Of a stretch of 64,000 nt of DNA, positions 21,248-28,958 are shown piece by piece. This DNA comes from Peribacillus loiseleuriae. Its GTDB lineage: Bacteria > Bacillota > Bacilli > Bacillales > DSM-1321. Position 1 is the first letter of the stretch. Each line of letters begins with the position of its first letter. The position numbers and the translations under genes are program-made. The notes beneath the pieces are model-generated. The model had not been told where the DNA came from, searched no databases, and saw only the letters and a list, made by a program, of their open reading frames with translations. The stretch spans positions 4,431,621 through 4,495,620 of the forward strand of contig NZ_LFZW01000001.1 in NCBI RefSeq assembly GCF_001183985.1, written 5' to 3'.

Positions 21248-21400
21248 TTAATGAGGTGACGATGATGTGTGGTAATACTTTATTTGCTTAATGCATAATG
21301 TCCCTATTGGCCCAACAAGTGCTGATACTGATACCCCTAAGAAGAAAGGTTTAAGAAATAATATTGACAAAATCCCTCCCAAAATAAAGAAACCTCTCAT
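21248..21400 (-). CDS. Possible small membrane protein or gene remnant (50 aa)
   Basis: From ATG 21400 the minus strand reads MRGFFILGGILSILFLKPFF and then GVSVSALVGPIGTLCIKQ, two hydrophobic segments, ending PH-stop. In-frame codons extend a little further upstream (WYTGRYPFVPFIG) before a stop. There is no convincing ribosome binding site. It may be an intact micro-protein or the tail of a decayed membrane protein gene. Confidence 0.25.
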   Translation of the reverse strand: MRGFFILGGILSILFLKPFFLGVSVSALVGPIGTLCIKQIKYYHTSSSPH

Positions 21401-21512
21401 CCCTATAAAAGGGACGAAAGGATATCTTCCGGTATACCAGCTTTAACGTTTCGGTCACGTCTAAGCCTACTCTTGATCGCCAATATCAGGAAGAGACTCG
21501 AAAAAAAGATAT

Positions 21513-21827
21513 TTACAGGTTGTTTAAAAATTCTCTGACTGCGTCTGGCGTTTTGGCGTTTGCACTGTGCAAATGAGAAAGCTTTTCGCCATTTTTAAAG
21601 ACTAATAAAGAAGGAATTCCCATTACACTTTGTTCCTCTGAAATTTCTGGAAACTCATCACGGTCAATTGTAAACCATTGTTTGTCTTGATGCTCATCTG
21701 TAATTTCATCAATGAACATATCTAAACGCTTGCAGTCGGGGCACCAAGTTGTCGTAAATACTCCAACCGTTAATTCATCTTGTTTGATTTTTTCACGATA
21801 TTCTTGCTCAGTTTTGATTTGTTTCAT
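21513..21827 (-). CDS. Thioredoxin-fold protein with a WCPDC active site (YtpP-like)
   Basis: A 104-residue thioredoxin-like protein. The active site near residue 28 is TTWCPDCKRL instead of the WCGPC of classical thioredoxin; the cis-proline loop is MGIPSLLVFKNG near residue 70. No signal peptide, so it is cytoplasmic. B. subtilis YtpP has a closely similar layout. It is expected to carry out thiol-disulfide exchange, with the changed CxxC dipeptide shifting its redox potential; the partner is unknown. A ribosome binding site (AGGAGAAAC) precedes the ATG. Confidence 0.85.
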   Translation of the reverse strand: MKQIKTEQEYREKIKQDELTVGVFTTTWCPDCKRLDMFIDEITDEHQDKQWFTIDRDEFPEISEEQSVMGIPSLLVFKNGEKLSHLHSANAKTPDAVREFLNNL

Positions 21828-22318
21828 TGTTTCTCCTCCTATGGATTCCTCTTTCTTATTATACGTTTTTTTCTATCTTTACTTACAGTCCTTTAGAAAA
21901 ATTAGTAAAGAATTGTTGGCTCAACGCCAAAGTCTGTTCTTGACATAAAAAAACAACTTTGTACATTCAACACAACTTGTTATAAACAAAGGGGCTTACT
22001 AAGGTACTAATATGAACAGAACATAAGTTAGTTTCGTCAAGTACATGTTTTGGTGAAGAGCCAGATTGTTGACTAATTATATTTTTGTGTACCTACTATT
22101 TGGTACATTCACTAGCTTACCATGCTAATTCGAGGGTTAGCAAGCGAAACGAGTATGTGTTTTTTGATACTTGAATCTATCTTATTCTGATTATCGAAAG
22201 GAAATGTTGCTAGAGTCATCTATACTAATATTCCATCTAGATTCTTTCTGCTAAATAATAAAGACCTAACTAATCATACGTTCATATATTAGATTGATGG
22301 GAACTGGCTGATAAACAT
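21828..22318. other. Intergenic region of about 490 bases without a recognised gene
   Basis: AT-rich, with no reading frame having a ribosome binding site and no strong hairpin. It contains the thioredoxin-like gene promoter on the minus side. Nothing else could be supported. Confidence 0.35.
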
Positions 22319-22346
22319 AAAAAATAAGCATCATTTTTGATGCCTA
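22319..22346 (-). terminator. Terminator overlapping the slrA-like stop codon
   Basis: AATAGGCATCAAAAATGATGCTTATTTTTT on the minus strand: the stop codon TAG of the gene lies inside the left arm. Confidence 0.75.
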
Positions 22347-22505
22347 TTTTGCATTTAGCCCTTTTTTATTCGACTGTAGCTTCTGACTTTCCTGTAAAAA
22401 TTTTCTGACCTCTGTTGGCGTGATTCCAATTTGTTTTGCTGTCAGCATAAGGGTAACCCACTCAAAATCAAATTCTTCTCTCTGTGTTTCCTCGACCAAC
22501 TTCAT
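22344..22505 (-). CDS. slrA: SinI/SlrA-type anti-repressor
   Basis: A 53-residue protein with one Sin-type dimerisation helix pair: EFDFEWVTLMLTAKQIGITPTEVRKFLQ at residues 9-36, matching SinI (EWVELMVEAKE...EEIRKYL) and SlrA. Such proteins bind SinR and release biofilm matrix genes from repression. It lies directly downstream of a TetR gene on the same strand. In B. subtilis slrA is similarly paired with and repressed by the TetR-type YwcC (SlrC), so slrA is more likely than sinI, which sits with sinR. I chose ATG 22505 (MKLVEE); an upstream ATG touches the GGGG ribosome binding site. Confidence 0.72.
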   Translation of the reverse strand: MKLVEETQREEFDFEWVTLMLTAKQIGITPTEVRKFLQESQKLQSNKKGLNAK

Positions 22506-22563
22506 CTTGAATACCATCCCCTTATTTTTATACAGTTGAGTCGATTGGGTCCCGATCAATCAT

Positions 22564-23184
22564 TTAGTCCTTATGATTCTCTCCTCCATCTTCATGAAAA
22601 AGCATGCCGTACAAAAAAAGAGGGACAATCTCATTTGCTATTTCCTCTGGTTGCTTTTTTCCTTGCAGTAACTGAGTAACTGTTAGACGTTCAATAATTC
22701 CAACTAAACTTTCAGCTACAATGCTCATGTCAATATTCGAACGGTAATACTTATTTTGTTGTCCTGAAACTAGATTATCGGTCATTTGTGCGGCAAGTTG
22801 TTTTTTCAATTCCTCTGCCTCTTGCGCGATCAAGAATCCAATACGCGCAAGATTTGGGTTTTCAACAAAGTACGTGAAGATTGCTGCCAAATGTTTTGTA
22901 AGCGCCTCCGGGACGGAATGTGAATCGATTCCTGGTTCAAGACTGCTCTTTTTCGTATATGCAAACAAATTTTGGCGAAATGCATCTACTAATTCTTGAA
23001 AGATTGCCTCCTTGCTTTGAAAATATAAATAAAAGGTAGGTTGGGTTAAGTTCGCCCTTTTTACAATCGTACTGACTTTTGTTTCATAATAGCCTTTTTG
23101 TGCAAACTCATCAGCCGCAATCTTCAATAGCAGCGCCCTACTCTCTTCCCCACTCGCTCCCTTTTCCCTTCCTCTCTGACCCAT
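22564..23184 (-). CDS. TetR/AcrR-family repressor (YwcC/SlrC-like)
   Basis: A 206-residue TetR-type regulator. The helix-turn-helix domain covers residues 15-60: RALLLKIAADEFAQKGYYET, VSTIVKRANLTQPTFYLYFQSKEAIFQELV. The C-terminal ligand domain is helical and variable. About 60 bases downstream lies the SinI/SlrA-like gene, an arrangement equivalent to ywcC-slrA in B. subtilis, where the repressor controls the anti-repressor and hence matrix genes. The ligand is unknown. Orthology is inferred from gene pairing and length, not from alignment. Confidence 0.85.
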   Translation of the reverse strand: MGQRGREKGASGEESRALLLKIAADEFAQKGYYETKVSTIVKRANLTQPTFYLYFQSKEAIFQELVDAFRQNLFAYTKKSSLEPGIDSHSVPEALTKHLAAIFTYFVENPNLARIGFLIAQEAEELKKQLAAQMTDNLVSGQQNKYYRSNIDMSIVAESLVGIIERLTVTQLLQGKKQPEEIANEIVPLFLYGMLFHEDGGENHKD

Positions 23185-23315
23185 TATATGACAACTCCAA
23201 GTTGATTATTATATATTACTCGATAGTATTATTATCCTATAAATCTCATGATTCAGTCGATTAGTTTTCAGAATTTACAAAATTATTAAATAATTAAACA
23301 CTTTCGTTTTCCTTG

Positions 23316-23421
23316 AAAGAGACTGTCCAATTAGGTGCTGCCCCAACACTAAACACAGTTAATCTGAACTGTAGATAGTAGTTTTTTTTGTGTGACAATC
23401 TGTTTAGACAACCTCTTTCTT
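23316..23421. repeat. Degenerate family-2 inverted repeat
   Basis: Outer arms GAAAGAGACTGTCC and GACAACCTCTTTC pair imperfectly. The inner part keeps only traces of the CACATCTACTAT arm. It lies between the TetR promoter side and the 3' end of the 137-aa gene. Confidence 0.5.
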
Positions 23422-23483
23422 GATCTATAAAAATATGGATGAATGATACTTACGATTGTTCTCTTTTGTACAAAAAATCCTTT

Positions 23484-23897
23484 TTATTTTGAATCTATCT
23501 GTTTGACATAAATAGCCTGTGAGAAACTTGTACTTATACAGCCTTCTAAATCGGCTTCACTCAACAATCGTAGATTTAAGGCAGATTTTATCTTCCCCTC
23601 ATCCGGCTTTTTCTGAATTAGATCTGTTAAATTCAACTCTTCTAATCTATGAACTGTAACTTCTTGATCAAACTTTTCTGTTGTTCTTATTTGTCTTTGT
23701 ACTTTGTAATCACTTATCATTAGATCACCTTTAACTAGTTTTCCAACTGATTGATCAAAGTGTTGATTAAAGTCTTTTTTCAGGGCATCTAATTGGGATT
23801 CTATATCCTTTTTTTTCTGGCTCAACTCCATGTATTGAGCAAGCTTTTCTCTTGTAATTAAATGACCTTCATCTTGTTTCAACTTAAATCCCCTCAT
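23484..23897 (-). CDS. Hypothetical protein with coiled-coil N-terminus (137 aa)
   Basis: I do not recognise the family. The first 55 residues form a likely coiled coil (REKLAQYMELSQKKKDIESQL and LDALKKDFNQHFD), followed by a mixed region KGDLMISDYKVQRQIRTTEKFD and a C-terminal part LNLRLLSEADLEGCISTSFSQAIYVKQ. No signal peptide or membrane segment. The layout recalls small phage-type proteins, but nothing phage-like surrounds it. ATG 23897 is possible; a TTG nearer GAGGGGA (giving MKQDEGHLI) is an equally good start. Confidence 0.6.
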   Translation of the reverse strand: MRGFKLKQDEGHLITREKLAQYMELSQKKKDIESQLDALKKDFNQHFDQSVGKLVKGDLMISDYKVQRQIRTTEKFDQEVTVHRLEELNLTDLIQKKPDEGKIKSALNLRLLSEADLEGCISTSFSQAIYVKQIDSK

Positions 23898-24198
23898 TCC
23901 TCATATTGATACTCCATCATATTGTGAAACAAGGGGAGATATGCCCTTTACTTTACTACATACTCAGAAAATTTTATTAGGGAATATAATGATGTCAACA
24001 TTCATTTATGCGATATCCCCTATCAAATACTGATTTTATAAAAATGTTTTCTATATCTATATGATACATACCTACAGGTAATTCGACGTTCATCCAAAGC
24101 TTCCCTACTCCGCTCCTGCCCATTTATCAATGAGACATACTCTCATACTATATCCGCACATATCATGTATAGAATTCAAAGAAAGAGAAGGTGGAGAG
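23898..24198. other. AT-rich intergenic region, no gene seen
   Basis: Divergent promoter region for the 137-aa gene (minus) and the histidine-rich gene (plus). No other feature was found. Confidence 0.35.
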
Positions 24199-24453
24199 AT
24201 GGTATACCCTCAATATCAATATGTACAGTTTCCAGGTCATCATTATGGGAATCAATGGAACCCTTATCAGCCTTGGCAACATCATCAACAGTGGAACCCT
24301 CATCAACAAATGCATCATCAACCACATTGGCACCCTCAGCATAATTGGCATCAAGGACAGCATCAAGGACACGGCGAATGGGATCATCATGGCTATCCAC
24401 ATATGCAAAACCCGATATATGGACATAACCCAGCTGAGTATCATACTCATTGA
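24199..24453 (+). CDS. Histidine/glutamine/tryptophan-rich small protein (84 aa)
   Basis: The 84-residue product begins MVYPQYQYVQFPGHHYGN and then consists of short HHQ, NPHQQ and HWHPQH units; I count 19 histidines. No membrane segment and no known domain. Composition of this kind is seen in Bacillus coat and exosporium proteins and in metal-binding proteins, so a spore-coat or metal-sequestering role is possible but not shown. ATG 24199 is preceded by AAGGTGGAGAG. An in-frame upstream ATG at 24130 has no ribosome binding site. A strong terminator follows. The opposite strand also stays open here because of low complexity. Confidence 0.75.
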   Translation: MVYPQYQYVQFPGHHYGNQWNPYQPWQHHQQWNPHQQMHHQPHWHPQHNWHQGQHQGHGEWDHHGYPHMQNPIYGHNPAEYHTH

Positions 24454-24460
24454 TTGATAG

Positions 24461-24496
24461 AAATAAATAGGCTGCCAAAGGCAGCCTATTTATTTT
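24461..24496 (+). terminator. Terminator of the histidine-rich gene
   Basis: AAATAAATAGGCTGCC AAA GGCAGCCTATTTATTTT: a near-perfect 16-base stem. Confidence 0.9.
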
Positions 24497-24645
24497 GTTC
24501 GTATAGTAAAGATATTCTGTACTCATGAAGATTCTACCTGGAGGTGAAATCGCCAGCTCTTCTAGCACGAGCGATAATAATCGTATCCTACTCACAATTG
24601 CGCCCCCTTTCTTTCCAGATGTTCATTCATGATACATTAAACCGA

Positions 24646-25782
24646 TTAAGCATTTGTACTCAATCCCAACTTAAGGTCAAGGAACCCTTGCATAACTTCT
24701 ACCAAATACTCCGCACTTGTCAGCTCTAGTCCCAAATGATACGAATCAACAGCCAAATTCCAACGTTCCATTTTTTCATGATCATTGAAAATACTAAACA
24801 GTTGTGTTTCAAATGATTGTTTATGATCAAGTTCGAATACAAGCGACGAGTCTTTTAAATATCGTAAATTGATTTTCTCTTGGCCTGGAAGCATTGAATG
24901 GACAAAAATTGGCAGTTTTTTTCTTAATGCTTCACTAATGGTGACACCACCAGGTTTCGTAACGATTGCATCTACCTCTTCATATAGCTTGTTCATTTCT
25001 GACCTTGATGATAAATAAGGTAATGGTTTAATATGATCTAAATTCCACGTAATGATTTCGTCATACAGCTTTCGATTATTGCCGCAAAGTACATAAAAAT
25101 CAAGGCCTGGAGATTTCTTTAACTCTTCAGATAACTTTAATATCCCTCCAAGCCCGCTATTGCCTCCAGATATTAAGATCTTTGGTCGTTTTACGCTTTT
25201 CGGTATACGAGCGGTCATCGTAATTTCTTCATGTACCGGAATCCCCGTAACAATCATGTTTTGATTCGCAATTTGATATTTCCTTATTAAGGATTCTTTC
25301 ACTTCTTGACTAGGAAGAAAGTGAACATCAATCCCTTCTTTCCCCCATACATTATTAATAAAAAAGTCGGTGTACACGTTAATAATCGGGATGTTACATT
25401 TCCCTTTCCTTTTTAACTGACTGAGGAGATAAGAAGGGAAACCATGTGTGCACACAATTAAATCCGGATTTTCCTCTGATAACAATCGCTCCATTTTCTT
25501 CAAGAAAATATGTTTATACCATTTAAAGGAATGTACCTTTGTTGGAGGTACATAGAAAAAATTCTTATAGGCGAGATTATAAGTTTCAGGCGCATACCGA
25601 ATCCAGTTTAGATAGCCATTGGAAATCATTTTCTCTAACGATTCATTTGTATAACTCAACAAATCAATTTTTTTAAGAACAATCCCACTTGTCCTCATTT
25701 TTAACATATCCATTAACGCGTCGGCCACTTGATGATGTCCAGACTGCATTCGTAAGAGAGGTAAAAACAATATTTTTTTCAT
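24646..25782 (-). CDS. MGDG-synthase-like glycosyltransferase (UgtP/YkoN type)
   Basis: A 378-residue GT28-type transferase. The N-terminal MGDG synthase domain begins MKKILFLPLLRMQSGHHQVADAL (the GHxxxAxAL signature) and continues to VCTHGFPSYLLSQL and INVYTDFFINNVW; the C-terminal donor-binding half has ILISGGNSGLGGI near residue 205 and DAIVTKPGGVTISEAL near residue 285. Relatives in Bacillus transfer glucose from UDP-glucose to diacylglycerol (UgtP) or related lipids; the exact acceptor here is unknown. ATG 25782 is nine bases past GGAG; the ATG at 25791 is too close to it. It is downstream of the DedA gene, with a 176-base gap that probably contains its own promoter. Confidence 0.85.
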   Translation of the reverse strand: MKKILFLPLLRMQSGHHQVADALMDMLKMRTSGIVLKKIDLLSYTNESLEKMISNGYLNWIRYAPETYNLAYKNFFYVPPTKVHSFKWYKHIFLKKMERLLSEENPDLIVCTHGFPSYLLSQLKRKGKCNIPIINVYTDFFINNVWGKEGIDVHFLPSQEVKESLIRKYQIANQNMIVTGIPVHEEITMTARIPKSVKRPKILISGGNSGLGGILKLSEELKKSPGLDFYVLCGNNRKLYDEIITWNLDHIKPLPYLSSRSEMNKLYEEVDAIVTKPGGVTISEALRKKLPIFVHSMLPGQEKINLRYLKDSSLVFELDHKQSFETQLFSIFNDHEKMERWNLAVDSYHLGLELTSAEYLVEVMQGFLDLKLGLSTNA

Positions 25783-25958
25783 ATATGTCATCTCCTAATT
25801 TCATAAACAATCCATTTTATTATACATTTACCTTAAAAAGACTATCTACAGTATTTAGGACTTTCTCCTCTTACAATGTATCACTTTTTTTATGTAATGC
25901 TCAGGTTTTAATGAATTTTTAATGATATTATTAGGGTATTTTTATATAGAATTCTTAC

Positions 25959-26555
25959 CTATTTCAAGCCTTTCCTTTTTTTAAAAAAGAAGTTAATCGT
26001 AACATATAGTAAAAAGAGAACTAAGAAAAAGACTCCTAGATATGGCACATAGGCTGGGTTAATATGAAAGATCCCTCCAGCATAATATCCGGCGAGAATA
26101 AACGGGACTGTCCAAAGTATCGAGCCTATTAGAGAAAATAAGAGAAATCCTCTAAAACGGATGTGGGAAATACCCGCAAAATACGGATTTATTTGCCGCA
26201 AACCTGGCAAATAAAATCCTAACAAGATCGTCCTGTAAACATTTTTCGTAAATTTACCTCTCGCTTTTTCCCATCGCTCTTTGGTTATCCCTACAAACCT
26301 TCCATATTTTTCAATGAATGGATACCCAATGTATTTTCCACAAACATACGCTGTAAGCATCCCGCTAAAAGCGCCAGATATAGAACATAATACAGCCCAT
26401 CCAAATGAAATCTTATGGTGAACAATCAATACTCCAATTAAAAATAGCAAGGACTCTTCTGGAGCGGGAATCCCTACAATACCAAAGAATAAAAAAACAA
26501 AAATAATGAAATATCCATATAAATCAATATAATGTAAAATCGTATCAATATTCAT
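25959..26555 (-). CDS. DedA-family membrane protein
   Basis: A 198-residue DedA (SNARE-associated) protein with five hydrophobic segments. The signature FFGIVGIPAPEESLLFLIG near residue 25 and RTILLGFYLPGLRQINPYFAGIS near residues 108-130, with the conserved GFYLPGLR turn, are clear. DedA proteins move polyprenyl-phosphate or phospholipids across the membrane (for example UptA-type undecaprenyl-phosphate translocation). The ATG starts 15 bases after the deacetylase stop codon with GAGGGTT between them, so the two genes form an operon. Confidence 0.88.
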   Translation of the reverse strand: MNIDTILHYIDLYGYFIIFVFLFFGIVGIPAPEESLLFLIGVLIVHHKISFGWAVLCSISGAFSGMLTAYVCGKYIGYPFIEKYGRFVGITKERWEKARGKFTKNVYRTILLGFYLPGLRQINPYFAGISHIRFRGFLLFSLIGSILWTVPFILAGYYAGGIFHINPAYVPYLGVFFLVLFLLYVTINFFFKKRKGLK

Positions 26556-26570
26556 ATAACCCTCATCTAA

Positions 26571-27272
26571 TTATAATTCGCTAAATGTGATAAAACGCCT
26601 TCCCCTTTCTGTCATTTCTTTGAGATAAATTTCTAAGTTTTCGAGCATATAGCGCGGTGCTTCTATGTCCGCACCAAATGTTTCGCCGCAGTCATGGAGC
26701 AGAAGAATAGAGCCGCCATCTGTCGTTTTTCTTAATTGATCGAGTAGTTCAGTTTTACACGTTTCTACCTTCCAGTCCCCAAAAATATCCGACCACATGA
26801 TGATCTTATATTTCTTACTTATCAATCGTGTAAATAGATTAAAATGCCCCCATGGTGGCCGATAAAAAGTGACCTTTTCATTCGTACATTCAGTTATTGC
26901 TTTTTCAGTCATAATGAGCTGGTTCCTTAATTTAAATGGGGACATAAGCCAGCTAGAAATATGGTCGTAATGATGGATACCAATTGTATGGCCTTCCTCA
27001 TGCATTCGTTTTATGATCTTAGGGTTTCTTTTCACCTTGCTACCCACTACAAAAAAAGTTGCCTTCACCCCATACCTTTTTAGTAAATCAAGTAATTGTG
27101 GCGTATAGTGAGGATTAGGGCCATCATCAAACGTTAAGACTATCCTGTTTTCACCTTGGACTTTCTTTGTTATTCCTAAATTGTAAATACGAATAAGCAG
27201 TGTCGGGATCACTGAATAAAGGAGAACGAGCAGTACAATAACAGTGAAACTAATTATCCAGATCTTTATCAC
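26571..27272 (-). CDS. Membrane-anchored polysaccharide deacetylase (NodB family)
   Basis: A 233-residue CE4 deacetylase with one N-terminal membrane segment (IWIISFTVIVLLVLLYSVIP) and an extracellular NodB domain. Motif 1 is LTFDDGPNPHYT (the two catalytic aspartates, near residue 47), motif 2 is GHTIGIHHYDH (metal histidines, near residue 95), and motif 3 is FYRPPWGHFN. Motif 4 reads WSDIFGDW and motif 5 LLLHDCG. The enzyme should be active on an N-acetylated cell-wall or lipid-linked sugar. It is the first gene of an operon with the DedA gene. Whether the substrate is peptidoglycan, chitin-like polymer or a glycolipid cannot be decided. Confidence 0.88.
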   Translation of the reverse strand: MIKIWIISFTVIVLLVLLYSVIPTLLIRIYNLGITKKVQGENRIVLTFDDGPNPHYTPQLLDLLKRYGVKATFFVVGSKVKRNPKIIKRMHEEGHTIGIHHYDHISSWLMSPFKLRNQLIMTEKAITECTNEKVTFYRPPWGHFNLFTRLISKKYKIIMWSDIFGDWKVETCKTELLDQLRKTTDGGSILLLHDCGETFGADIEAPRYMLENLEIYLKEMTERGRRFITFSEL

Positions 27273-27659
27273 GTAAAACAGTTCCTTTCAGTGACTATTT
27301 ATCCATTCTATGCAGCCTTTTTACGTTTTCCCCCTATTATAATGTTTTATTTTATGTTTTTCTATAGTCACCTGAATTCTGGCTTTTTGGGCTTAATCTA
27401 TGTGACAGAAATGCTTGGGTTGTAACACCGGCTGACATTAGCTTCTTCACGTCCCACTCCACTTTAAGTTTTCTCGTTCTCTCTTCAAATTAAAAAAACT
27501 CGTTTTGATGCACCATCTCGGGTTTGGATCGCGAGACCTAAACGGTAGAGGGGATTAGATTACTTTGGGTAAATGAATGCTTCCTGTTTCGACGCATATT
27601 CTCCAATATTATTGCAATATCAGAGTAAGGCCCGTTTGCAACCTCTCTGCCAGTAAGCA
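27273..27659. other. Intergenic region of about 390 bases; weak traces of decayed coding sequence
   Basis: On the minus strand short protein-like stretches occur (VEWDVKKLMSAGVTTQAF and MLTGREVANGPYSDIAII) in different frames, without ribosome binding sites. They may be remnants of lost genes or chance. No terminator was recognised. Confidence 0.25.
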
Positions 27660-28496
27660 TTATTCAAATAACTTGGTCCACGTGTCACATCCTGCCATTC
27701 CATCTTGTTTAAGATTTTTCGATTTTTGGTAGCTCTTTACGGACATTTCCGTGTTTGTTCCAAACATACCGTCTATGCCTTGCGGATCAAAACCTCTGAT
27801 GTAGAGTGTGGATTGAAGAATGTAAGTGATATTGCCTCTTGCCCCTTTTTTAACAACTCGAACGGCAGCTCTTGTTTTTGGTCCCCAAATTCCGTCAGTA
27901 GTAAGTCCTGCCTTATATTGCTTGTTTAATTCTGTTTGGTAGCCTTTTATGAGTGCTTTTTTTGTAGCAGGTCCATATCTTCCATCCTCTTTCAATCCGG
28001 TATCATACCTATTATTTAATGTTCCTTGTATGTTCATAACTGTTTTGCTTCCTACATTTATTGGACTTGGAACAGTGGCTGCTCCTTGCCCACTGCCAAA
28101 AGGATCTGTGCCGTATCCTTTATATTCATACTGCAGATGGACCTTATCCACAAGTGTCGTCCAATCTCCCCCCCACGTAAATCCAAGTTGCTTCGCCTTT
28201 GCAATGGCCTTTTTAATTTTTGTCGAACCAAATCCATTCCAGATAGTCTTACGGTCTTTAACTGGTACAAAGTCCAGCGCTTGACCAACCAGATGGTAGG
28301 AACGCATTGTTTGTGAAGCACCTAATTGATAGTTCCTCGCTTGTTCTTCCAACGTTCTTGTCGTTTCGTAAATCAGAAGGTCAATTTCCTGTTCACAACA
28401 GTACTGGTACCATTGTAAGGCGGCTTTTTTTGTGTTGTTTGCTAGTTTGTTAATATTAGCCAGACTCCTTTGATTATATGTCATTTTAAATGCCAT
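27660..28496 (-). CDS. M15-family L-Ala-D-Glu-type endopeptidase with two peptidoglycan-binding modules
   Basis: A 278-residue cell-wall hydrolase resembling phage-type endolysins and CwlK. The peptidase domain (residues 1-130) has the M15 zinc site: RTLEEQARNYQLGAS, then SYHLVGQALDF (SxHxxGxAxD near residue 85) and GGDWTTLVDKVHLQYE (the second histidine, near residue 125). Two putative peptidoglycan-binding repeats follow (KEDGRYGPATKKALIKGYQ near 175, then DGIWGPKTRAAV and GIDGMFGTNTEMSVKSYQK). There is no signal peptide, which fits an endolysin or a protein released by lysis. AAAGGAG precedes the ATG. Confidence 0.82.
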   Translation of the reverse strand: MAFKMTYNQRSLANINKLANNTKKAALQWYQYCCEQEIDLLIYETTRTLEEQARNYQLGASQTMRSYHLVGQALDFVPVKDRKTIWNGFGSTKIKKAIAKAKQLGFTWGGDWTTLVDKVHLQYEYKGYGTDPFGSGQGAATVPSPINVGSKTVMNIQGTLNNRYDTGLKEDGRYGPATKKALIKGYQTELNKQYKAGLTTDGIWGPKTRAAVRVVKKGARGNITYILQSTLYIRGFDPQGIDGMFGTNTEMSVKSYQKSKNLKQDGMAGCDTWTKLFE

Positions 28497-28692
28497 TCTT
28501 TTCGCTCCTTTTCTACTATCCTATTTAAAAATTGAACAACCGATTCGGACTATTGTCTATGAGTTACAGCAAATAGCGACTGAAACTAGTTATTCAATTA
28601 CTTTATAAGGTGAATATTCAAAATCGGATCGACTATTTTAAGATAAACTCTCCCCTTTCTCCTCTGCTCCTGTAGATTTTTTTGTTAGCTTC

Positions 28693-28918
28693 TTTCTTAA
28701 AGTGCGTGTTCAAAAGGAGGATAAAAAGAGCCGAGAAGTTCTGCGAGCGATCGTCCCGAACCTTTCGCGTATGCAGTAATACGGAGGACCGGACTTGCAC
28801 AGGTTGTGCTGACTTCTGTGTTGCGCACAGGATGTGCGCGATCTTAACAGAAGGTCATTAATGAGCTTTGAAGCAATTCGCAAGCTTTTTTACCGGACTT
28901 TTTGAACATCCTCTTAAA
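28693..28918. repeat. Single intergenic element with partial terminal inverted repeats (family 3)
   Basis: A GC-richer block of about 225 bases without a gene. One end reads GTGTTCAAAAGGAGGATAAA; the other reads GGACTTTTTGAACATCCTC, so TGTTCAAAA(A)G is inverted at the two ends. The middle contains TGCACAGGTTGTGC and TGCGCACAGGATGTGCGC, both hairpin-forming. It looks like a MITE or a structured RNA element; I recall similar sequences between genes in other bacilli but cannot verify this here. Confidence 0.5.
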
Positions 28919-28925
28919 ACACAAA

Positions 28926-28956
28926 GCAGGGAATCCCATTGAAAAGGATTCCCTAT
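28926..28956 (-). terminator. Hairpin after the yqgT-like gene
   Basis: AGGGAATCC...GGATTCCCT stem directly after the stop codon. The following sequence is only moderately T-rich, so termination is likely but not certain. Confidence 0.55.
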
Positions 28957-28958
28957 TT

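Noticed and set aside
21261-21292. Nine-codon frame MMCGNTLFA after GAGGTGACG
   Set aside because: Too short to support; no conserved leader-peptide context follows.
24176-24595. Minus-strand frame with GTG start after AAAGGGGG, antisense to the histidine-rich gene
   Set aside because: It crosses a strong terminator and the low-complexity region of the opposite gene; composition is that of a shadow frame despite the good ribosome binding site.
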